5,992 nucleotides of DNA from an uncultured Alphaproteobacteria bacterium (lineage in GTDB: Bacteria; Pseudomonadota; Alphaproteobacteria; Rhizobiales; Aestuariivirgaceae), in NCBI GenBank assembly GCA_937868035.1, contig CALMLK010000134.1, forward strand, positions 1 to 5,992. Direction: 5' to 3'. Position 1 is the stretch's first letter; every line of letters begins with the position of its first letter. A model generated the notes under the pieces. It made no database searches. It had not been told where the DNA came from and saw only the letters and a list, made by a program, of their open reading frames with translations. The translations under genes were made by a program, and so were the position numbers. Below are positions 1 through 4,102 of this stretch, in pieces.

Positions 1-264
1 GGGCTGACGAAATCAACCGCGCTCGATGGGCGCAAATACAACATTGCCTGCGGGCAGATCGACATCGGCAATGCCGCCACCGACATGACATCGCGCATGA
101 CGGATGGCGTTCCCCAGGCCGATGGACGGCTTGCGCCGGAGCCGCGCATGGATGTGGCCCATGTCGCCTCCTCCGTTGTGCACATGGCGCAACTGCCGCT
201 GGAGGCCAACGTGTTGTTCATGACCGTCATGGCCACGAAGATGCCGCTGACGGGACGGGGCTGA
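1..264 (+). CDS. SDR-family oxidoreductase, C-terminal part (5' end outside window)
   Basis: Open in frame 1 from the first base to a TGA at 262-264, giving the last 87 residues of a short-chain dehydrogenase/reductase. The segment begins [11 protein letters not shown], which in this family lies just after the catalytic YxxxK of the Rossmann fold. It continues with [13 protein letters not shown], the strand and loop after the active site where the PG or GxxxT motif closes over the nicotinamide. It ends with the hydrophobic [13 protein letters not shown] and a short GRG tail. Similar SDRs ending in ATKMP are common in rhizobia and usually annotated only as SDR oxidoreductases. The nucleotide-binding TGxxxGxG motif and the catalytic Ser/Tyr/Lys lie outside the window, so substrate and cofactor cannot be judged. 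The next gene starts 5 bp after the stop, so the two are probably co-transcribed. Confidence 0.85.
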   Translation, partial: GLTKSTALDGRKYNIACGQIDIGNAATDMTSRMTDGVPQADGRLAPEPRMDVAHVASSVVHMAQLPLEANVLFMTVMATKMPLTGRG

Positions 265-269
265 TCGTT

Positions 270-1418
270 TTGAACAAGGCGCATCTCGCCCTCATCCTCA
301 CCTTCGCCGCCTTCGGCTCCGTCGTGGGAACGCATGTGGGGTCCATTCCGGTGCTGATTGCGAAAAGCGGCATCTCGCCCTTTGCCTTCGGCATTGCGGG
401 CAGCCTCGGCATGCTCCTGAACATCGGCTGCATGGCGGCGGGTGGACTGATCAACCGCATTGCCAGTCCGCGCACGGTGCTGCTGTTCATTGTGCCCGTT
501 TCCATCGCCGTCCTGCTTGCGGCCCTGTCGAGCAATTCGCCGGTCACATTTTTCGTCACCTTCCTGCTGCTCAACGCCTGCATCGGCACCATGGACATCT
601 TCATGAACGCCGAGGCTTCCGTGGTGGAGCACGAACTGAGGCGGCCGGTGTTCAGCACGTATCACGCGTGCGCCATGCTCGCGATTGCCGGCTTTGCGCT
701 GGCGGGGAGCATGACGTCGGTGCTGCTGGCGCCTTGGTTTGGAATTGTGCTGGCGGCGGTGCCGCTGCTTCTGGCCTGGGGTGCAATCTACAAGCATTTC
801 CACGAGCGCGGACCGGCCGTTGTCACAGCGGGGCATGACCGCGTTCCCCTGCCACGCGGATTGCTGACGGTGATCGGGCTTGCCGCTGGCTTCAATGTCA
901 CCTGTGAGGTCGCGGCCATTCAGTGGTCCGGACAATTGCTGGCCAAGGTGGCGCCGGATTTTGCTGCGTTCTCTGGCCTTGGCCTTTGCTTCTTCGGCAT
1001 CTGCAGCGGTGGCATGCGGCTGTTCGGCGACCGGCTGCGCACGGGTTTCGGCGACTTGCGGGTGATGGCCGTGGGACTGGCGGTTGCCGTGGCCGGCTTT
1101 GCCGGGCTCGGCCTTGCGCCGGGGTTCTGGCTGTCAGCGCTGGCCTTTGCAGCGGTTGGCTTCGGTGTGTCGCTGGTGTTCCCCTGCCTGTTTGCGCTGG
1201 CAGGTCGGCTTGCACCGCAGGCGCGGGCCGCAGCCATGAGCTATACCGCGCTGGTCGGCGGCCTGCCGCGTGTGGCGCTGCCGTGGACGCTGGGCGTCCT
1301 CGCGGCGGCGCATTCCGTGAACACCGTCTTTGCCGCCTGCGCCGTTTTCGCGCTGGCCGCACTGCTGCTGATCGTCATGGCCTTTGCGCGCGCAGGGCAC
1401 AGGTTGAGCGCCGCCTGA
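270..1418 (+). CDS. MFS transporter, YbjJ-like
   Basis: A 382-residue integral inner-membrane protein made almost entirely of hydrophobic segments separated by short polar loops, consistent with about 12 transmembrane helices of the Major Facilitator Superfamily. The stretch after helix 4, MNAEASVVEHELRRPV followed by STYHA (residues ~112-131), matches the pattern of the E. coli YbjJ subgroup, where an N-x-E-x-x-x-V-E-x-E helix is followed by a conserved His. A basic cytoplasmic loop between helices 2 and 3 (NRIASPRT, ~62-69) occupies the place of MFS motif A but is degenerate. The start is TTG at 270, because the first helix (residues 6-31) begins right after it, the next ATG would delete that helix, and a purine-rich GGGACGGGG lies at 252-260. 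It is tightly coupled to the upstream SDR gene, suggesting a small molecule handled by both. The transported substrate is unknown; YbjJ itself has no firmly assigned substrate that I can cite. Confidence 0.85.
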   Translation: MNKAHLALILTFAAFGSVVGTHVGSIPVLIAKSGISPFAFGIAGSLGMLLNIGCMAAGGLINRIASPRTVLLFIVPVSIAVLLAALSSNSPVTFFVTFLLLNACIGTMDIFMNAEASVVEHELRRPVFSTYHACAMLAIAGFALAGSMTSVLLAPWFGIVLAAVPLLLAWGAIYKHFHERGPAVVTAGHDRVPLPRGLLTVIGLAAGFNVTCEVAAIQWSGQLLAKVAPDFAAFSGLGLCFFGICSGGMRLFGDRLRTGFGDLRVMAVGLAVAVAGFAGLGLAPGFWLSALAFAAVGFGVSLVFPCLFALAGRLAPQARAAAMSYTALVGGLPRVALPWTLGVLAAAHSVNTVFAACAVFALAALLLIVMAFARAGHRLSAA

Positions 1419-1427
1419 CAATAGTAA

Positions 1428-1451
1428 AGGGCAGTGCCTGCGCACTGCCCT
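1428..1451. terminator. Bidirectional hairpin terminator
   Basis: A perfect 10-bp stem is formed by AGGGCAGTGC (1428-1437) and GCACTGCCCT (1442-1451) around the loop CTGC. It lies 9 bp after the stop of the MFS gene and 27 bp after the stop of the convergent Hsp20 gene. On the plus strand it is followed by a modestly T-containing run (CCATTCATT). Read on the minus strand it is followed by TTTACTATTG, a better U-tract. It therefore plausibly terminates both converging transcripts. A second, weaker 6-bp stem (CCTGAT 1465-1470 with ATCAGG 1478-1483) overlaps the Hsp20 stop codon. Confidence 0.75.
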
Positions 1452-1478
1452 CCATTCATTCGGACCTGATCGGATGAA

Positions 1479-1928
1479 TCAGGCTGCCTTGGCTTCGATG
1501 GCTTTCGGTTTGTCGACCGTGTTGATGGCGATCTGGCGCGGCTTCATGGCTTCAGGAAGCACACGGGCAAGCGCCACATGCAGGAGGCCATGAGACATCT
1601 CGGCACCCTTCACCTCGACGTAGTCGGCGAGCTGGAAGCGGCGCTCGAAGCTGCGTCCGGCAATGCCCTGATGGAGCACTTCCACCGAAGGATCGGCCTT
1701 CTCGGCCTTCTTGCCGGTGATCGTCAGGCTGTTGCCCTTGGCTTCAATGGCGATGTCTGCGGGGCCGAAGCCTGCGACAGCGATGGTAATCCGATAGTCG
1801 TTCTCGCCGAGGCGCTCGATGTTGTAGGGTGGCCACGCCTGGGTTTCCACGTTTGCGGCTTCATCGAGCAAACGGAACAGGCGGTCGAAGCCGACGGAGG
1901 AACGGTTGAAGGGGGAATAATCAAACAT
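1479..1928 (-). CDS. Small heat-shock protein, Hsp20/IbpA family
   Basis: A 149-residue cytosolic holdase chaperone that binds unfolding proteins during heat stress and passes them to DnaK/ClpB. The N-terminal region MFDYSPFNRSSVGFDRLF is typical of rhizobial class A/IbpA-like proteins. The alpha-crystallin domain runs from about residue 34 (PYNIERL) to 122. It includes the strand pattern YRITIAVAGF (45-54) and the hallmark GLLHVAL (114-120) followed by LPEAMKPRQIAI. The C-terminal IxI-type oligomerisation motif is IAI at 133-135, followed by a short Lys/Ala-rich tail. The start at 1928 is chosen because AAGGAGA (1936-1942) sits 7 nt upstream. The frame stays open for 29 more codons upstream to 2015, but those codons lie inside the structured leader and do not resemble the family. 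The control region upstream has an RpoH-like promoter and a ROSE-like leader. The length is normal for the family and nothing is missing. Confidence 0.95.
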   Translation of the reverse strand: MFDYSPFNRSSVGFDRLFRLLDEAANVETQAWPPYNIERLGENDYRITIAVAGFGPADIAIEAKGNSLTITGKKAEKADPSVEVLHQGIAGRSFERRFQLADYVEVKGAEMSHGLLHVALARVLPEAMKPRQIAINTVDKPKAIEAKAA

Positions 1929-2016
1929 GTCACACTCTCCTTGAAGCAGTGTCTGCGATTGCCCGCCGGAATGGCCGGGCTTCTGTTGTTTTCCGTGGCC
2001 CCGAGTGGCGGCCACG
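1929..2016 (-). promoter_or_regulatory. ROSE-like RNA thermometer in the Hsp20 5' leader
   Basis: Seen directly: with transcription starting near 2016, the ~88-nt leader holds three hairpins. Hairpin 1 (2016-1994) is CGTGGCC/GGCCACG with a 9-nt loop and begins at the predicted 5' end. Hairpin 2 (1980-1961) is GCCCG/CGGGC with a bulge and two more pairs. Hairpin 3 (1952-1932) pairs ACACU with AGUGU, then has an unpaired G, then pairs CUU with GAG around CAAG, so the Shine-Dalgarno AAGGAGA is buried in the stem. Known: ROSE elements of rhizobial small heat-shock genes are 60-110 nt leaders whose last hairpin masks the SD with a short U(U/C)GCU-type anti-SD carrying a bulged G. Here the anti-SD reads CUGCUU, one base off that pattern, with the unpaired G in the expected place. 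Inference: translation is released on heating by melting of hairpin 3. Confidence 0.72.
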
Positions 2017-2022
2017 CCCCTC

Positions 2023-2050
2023 AGGTAGGAAGGGGGAAAGCGAGTTCAAG
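2023..2050 (-). promoter_or_regulatory. RpoH (sigma32)-type promoter for Hsp20
   Basis: Read on the minus strand, CTTG (2050-2047, continuing as CTTGAACTCG) is followed by exactly 17 nt and then CCTACCT (2029-2023). The alphaproteobacterial RpoH consensus is usually given as CTTG-N17/18-CYTATNT. The -35 core matches fully and the -10 element at 6 of 7 positions (C instead of T at position 5). The predicted start near 2016-2017 coincides with the base of the first leader hairpin, which supports both assignments. No alternative sigma70-like pair is evident upstream of this gene. Confidence 0.72.
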
Positions 2051-2069
2051 GGGGCGGGTCCCGGAAAAA

Positions 2070-2106
2070 TGAACGGCAGATGAATGGCAGGTTGGGTTTC
2101 AGTTCA
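2070..2106 (+). promoter_or_regulatory. Putative operator, copy 1: TGAAC-N6-TGAAT-N16-GTTCA
   Basis: TGAAC (2070-2074) and TGAAT (2081-2085) are spaced 11 bp start to start, one helical turn, on the same face of the helix. An inverted GTTCA (2102-2106) follows after 16 bp. The same arrangement with identical spacing occurs upstream of the next gene (2608-2644). The two 37-bp blocks agree at 27 of 37 positions with no gaps, although the flanking DNA does not align. The block ends 63 bp before the start codon at 2170 and lies 19 bp beyond the -35 of the divergent Hsp20 promoter. Direct repeats one turn apart are typical of OmpR/PhoB-type response regulators, but the identity of the binding protein is not visible. 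A possible -10 (CTATCT, 2118-2123) lies just downstream; I am not confident of the core promoter. Confidence 0.55.
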
Positions 2107-2169
2107 ACTTTGCCGCGCTATCTGTGGCGTCAACGATGGCCAATCGGGGCTGTCTCAGGAGTGCAAACC

Positions 2170-2550
2170 ATGTTGAAGAAATCCCTCATCGCCGCTGCTG
2201 CTGTTGCTGCTGCCGTCGCCGGTTTTTCCGCCACCTCGGCCCAGGCCGGCAAGGTCCATCTGGACGTCGGCATCGGCCTCTACCCGAACTACGGCTACCC
2301 GGCCTACGAACCCTACTATGACGGCTACGACAGCTACCCTGTCTATGGCCACGGCCATCACGGCGGTTCGTGGGGCGTGTCCTGCGGCGAAGCCAAGTGG
2401 CAGGTGAAGAGCGCCAACTTCCACAAGGTCAACACGCTGGATTGCTCCGGCAAGACCTACACGTTCACCGGCTGGAAGCATGGCGACAAGTACCGCATCA
2501 AGGTCAGCCGCAAGTATGGCGAGATCATCTCGGTTTCCGCGCTCTACTGA
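2170..2550 (+). CDS. Secreted two-cysteine domain protein 1 (126 aa)
   Basis: I do not recognise a named family. The protein starts with a clear Sec signal peptide: KK at 3-4, a hydrophobic Ala/Val core, and likely cleavage after SAQA at residue 26. Next comes a Tyr/Gly/Pro-rich low-complexity segment (~38-66) containing about ten Tyr and ending in HGHHGG. The C-terminal domain, ~70-126, has the pattern C-x19-C-S-G-K-T-Y-x-F, then Y-R-I-K-V and a final G-E-I, with cysteines at 72 and 92. The same domain ends the next two genes. The start at 2170 is chosen over upstream codons in the same frame (open back to 2080) because AGGAG (2157-2161) lies 8 nt before it and the signal peptide begins there. 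The two cysteines could form a disulfide in the periplasm. The terminal Y-x-I-K-V-x-x-x-x-G-E-I hairpin is faintly PepSY-like, which is suggestive only. Confidence 0.85.
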   Translation: MLKKSLIAAAAVAAAVAGFSATSAQAGKVHLDVGIGLYPNYGYPAYEPYYDGYDSYPVYGHGHHGGSWGVSCGEAKWQVKSANFHKVNTLDCSGKTYTFTGWKHGDKYRIKVSRKYGEIISVSALY

Positions 2551-2563
2551 GCAAACGATTGAA

Positions 2564-2587
2564 CGGGCGCGGCAATTGCCGCGCCCG
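2564..2587 (+). terminator. Perfect 24-bp palindrome, probable terminator hairpin
   Basis: The sequence is a perfect palindrome with half-site CGGGCGCGGCAA centred between 2575 and 2576. As RNA it gives a 10-bp all-GC stem (2564-2573 with 2578-2587) closed by the loop AATT. It begins 13 bp after the stop codon of the first secreted-protein gene. There is no T-run after it (CCACATTCCC follows), so it is either a terminator of the GC-stem, U-poor kind or a 3' stabilising hairpin. It separates the first gene from the second, which has its own upstream motif. Confidence 0.6.
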
Positions 2588-2607
2588 CCACATTCCCGCC
2601 ATCATGC

Positions 2608-2644
2608 TGAACCGCAGATGAACGTGCGGGTTGGTTAACGTTCA
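2608..2644 (+). promoter_or_regulatory. Putative operator, copy 2: TGAAC-N6-TGAAC-N16-GTTCA
   Basis: TGAAC at 2608-2612 and 2619-2623, then inverted GTTCA at 2640-2644, with spacings identical to copy 1 at 2070-2106. In this copy the outer arms extend to a 7-bp inverted repeat, GCTGAAC (2606-2612) and GTTCAGC (2640-2646). The conserved core between the copies includes GCAGATGAA and a GG-rich stretch ending in GGTT. The block ends 75 bp before the start codon at 2720. It lies in the 169-bp gap between the first and second secreted-protein genes, which otherwise holds only the palindrome at 2564-2587 and the probable leader. A candidate -10 is not clear; CTCTAG (2668-2673) is possible. Confidence 0.55.
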
Positions 2645-2719
2645 GCAAGTTTCTGCCATTTTCGCCCTCTAGGACGGCATCCGTGGTGCGGGGCACGTCC
2701 TGTACCGGAGGGCACATCC

Positions 2720-3193
2720 ATGACTATCAAGACGATCATCACTGCCGCTGGCCTTGCCGCCATGATGCTTGCGGGCTTTGGCGGCGCAGCGGCGGAGGCC
2801 AAGCCGCACCGTCATCTGCAGCGGCCATTCTTCGAATTCGAGGATTATCCCTTCGGGCAGCATTGCATGCGCTTCGGCCATGCCCTGCATTGCTCTGAAC
2901 CGCGCTGGGGCGGCACCAATCACATCATGCGCCGCGATCCGGGCTACTATTCCTGGTCCAACGATCCGTTCGATCCGGGCTACCGCGTCTACAACGATGA
3001 CCCGGGCTATTCCTTCAGCCACCGCCTGTCGTGCGGCGAAGCGCGCGACCGCGTGCGCAGCCTCGGCTTCAAGAAGGTCGTGAGCAAGGATTGCAGCGGC
3101 AAGAGCTACAGCTTCACCGGCAGCAAGCGCGGCCACCGCTACCTCGTGAAGGTGAACGCCCATACGGGCCGGGTGAAACCATACGCCATGTGA
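2720..3193 (+). CDS. Secreted two-cysteine domain protein 2 (157 aa)
   Basis: Paralogue of the preceding gene in its C-terminal third; I recognise no named family. Residues 1-27 form a signal peptide (TIKT, an Ala/Gly/Met/Leu-rich core, likely cleavage after AEA at 27). The middle (28-101) is rich in His, Arg, Asp, Tyr and aromatic residues. It holds an extra cysteine pair, C49 and C58 (HCMRFGHALHC), and a repeated DPGY (residues 73-76, 94-97, and DPFDPGY at 82-88). The shared domain is ~102-157, with cysteines at 105 and 125 in C-x19-C-S-G-K-S-Y-x-F, then Y-L-V-K-V and T-G-R-V. The start ATG is preceded by GGAGG (2707-2711) at 8 nt. The gene has its own copy of the TGAAC motif upstream. The next gene follows after 59 bp. 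A mature domain with two cysteines and basic charge would suit the periplasm or cell surface, but its role is unknown. Confidence 0.85.
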   Translation: MTIKTIITAAGLAAMMLAGFGGAAAEAKPHRHLQRPFFEFEDYPFGQHCMRFGHALHCSEPRWGGTNHIMRRDPGYYSWSNDPFDPGYRVYNDDPGYSFSHRLSCGEARDRVRSLGFKKVVSKDCSGKSYSFTGSKRGHRYLVKVNAHTGRVKPYAM

Positions 3194-3205
3194 GTTCGTT
3201 GGGAG

Positions 3206-3222
3206 GGGTGGACATTCCACCC
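3206..3222 (+). terminator. Short hairpin between secreted genes 2 and 3
   Basis: GGGTGGA (3206-3212) pairs with TCCACCC (3216-3222) around a 3-nt loop, giving a 7-bp stem 12 bp after the stop of gene 2. The downstream bases GCCCGCCTTAGTTTG contain only a weak T-tract. No separate operator or convincing promoter is seen in the 59-bp gap, so this hairpin may act as a partial terminator that lowers expression of gene 3 relative to gene 2, or as an mRNA 3' end stabiliser. Confidence 0.4.
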
Positions 3223-3252
3223 GCCCGCCTTAGTTTGAAGGGGATTATTGCC

Positions 3253-4056
3253 ATGTCACTGTTCCGCGCTGCCGCCGTTTCCGCACTGGCGCTGGTCGCC
3301 GTCCTGCAGACCACAGGTGAGGCCGCTGCCGATCACCGCTACCGGATGCGCGTGCTCTGGCCGAAGATCTACGCGCCGCATCTCTCCGGTTACCTTTACC
3401 GCGACGAGACGGATGACGAGGATGTGGGCTTCTTCGATACGGAGGACGAGGAGGACGTGTTCATTCCGCGCCGCCATCGTGACCGTAACGTGGTGCTGGA
3501 CTACGGCAACGAGGACGAAGATCTCGACCCCGTGTACGAGCCGCCGGTGAAGCGCGCGGTCAAGCCCAAGAGCAAGAAGGTCGCAGTGAAGAAGACGCCG
3601 GCCAAGCCCGTGCAGACGGCGTCTGCCGTGGTGAAGCCCAAGGTCAAGCCCGTGATCAAGCCTGCCGCGCCAGCGGCGACCAAAGTCTCGGCCTCGTCCA
3701 GCGAAGCCGTGACGGTGAAGTCGCCGACCAGCACGGCCGCAATCAAGGCCAACCCGCCGCTCACCAGCGCGGCGGTGGTGGCGAAGCCTCCCGTGCCTGC
3801 TGCCAAGGCCGTGACGCCTCCGCCGGCAAAGATTGCGACAGCGGCCACGGCTGCCAAGGCTGCTGCTCCGGCGGGTGCCGGCATCGGTTGCAGCAAGGGT
3901 GCCGAGATCGTTTCGGGCTATGGCTTCACCAGCGTGAAGCCGCGGACCTGTTCGGGCGCCACCTACACCTTTGATGCCACGCGCGCCGCCAACGCCTATC
4001 TGATCAAGGTATCGTCGGCGACGGGCGAAATCAGCGACGTCCAGAAGCTGAAATAA
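3253..4056 (+). CDS. Secreted two-cysteine domain protein 3, with acidic and Lys/Pro/Ala-rich linker (267 aa)
   Basis: The third consecutive gene ending in the shared domain; no named family recognised. It has a signal peptide at 1-26 (FR, Ala/Val/Leu core, cleavage likely after EAAA). A basic aromatic patch follows (28-50), then two strongly acidic clusters (51-68 and 83-92, mostly Asp/Glu). A long Lys/Pro/Ala/Val linker (~97-208) contains many KP and PA steps, resembling the extended TonB-like or wall-spanning linkers of envelope proteins. The C-terminal domain (~210-267) keeps C213 and C233, again C-x19-C, with C-S-G-A-T-Y-x-F, then Y-L-I-K-V and T-G-E-I. The start at 3253 is set by AAGGGG (3238-3243) and the signal peptide; the same frame is open upstream to 3031 but overlaps gene 2 out of frame. 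The opposite charges suggest the stretched linker may reach or bind another envelope component; this is inference. Confidence 0.83.
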   Translation: MSLFRAAAVSALALVAVLQTTGEAAADHRYRMRVLWPKIYAPHLSGYLYRDETDDEDVGFFDTEDEEDVFIPRRHRDRNVVLDYGNEDEDLDPVYEPPVKRAVKPKSKKVAVKKTPAKPVQTASAVVKPKVKPVIKPAAPAATKVSASSSEAVTVKSPTSTAAIKANPPLTSAAVVAKPPVPAAKAVTPPPAKIATAATAAKAAAPAGAGIGCSKGAEIVSGYGFTSVKPRTCSGATYTFDATRAANAYLIKVSSATGEISDVQKLK

Positions 4057-4062
4057 CTCCGT

Positions 4063-4091
4063 CTTGTCCCGTGCCGTGGCCTTGCCTATAG
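4063..4091 (+). promoter_or_regulatory. Housekeeping-type promoter for the alpha/beta hydrolase
   Basis: CTTGTC (4063-4068), a 17-nt spacer and CTATAG (4086-4091) closely match the rhizobial sigma70 consensus CTTGAC-N17-CTATAT. Transcription would begin about 4097-4099, only 4-6 nt before the ATG at 4103. The promoter lies in the 46-bp gap after the third secreted-protein gene, in which no terminator hairpin is visible, so some read-through from upstream is also possible. Confidence 0.65.
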
Positions 4092-4102
4092 CTTGGCCCG
4101 GC

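Noticed and set aside
923..1477. Overlapping plus-strand frame of 184 codons inside the MFS gene
   Set aside because: Arg/Ala/Gly-rich shadow of the transmembrane-encoding frame, running past the terminator; no start signal.
1929..2015. N-terminal extension of Hsp20 by 29 codons to 2015
   Set aside because: The region forms the structured leader, does not resemble the family, and a well-placed AAGGAGA sits before the ATG at 1928.
2080..2169. Earlier start for secreted gene 1 at 2080
   Set aside because: It would place 30 codons over the operator and promoter region and bury the signal peptide inside the protein.
2631..2646. CtrA binding site at the GGTTAACG in the second motif
   Set aside because: A full site needs TTAA-N7-TTAA; only one half is present and it is not conserved in copy 1.
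2170..4056. Tandem two-cysteine proteins as toxin-antitoxin or bacteriocin genes
   Set aside because: All three are similar exported proteins with no toxin, immunity or leader-peptidase features and no processing or export genes nearby.
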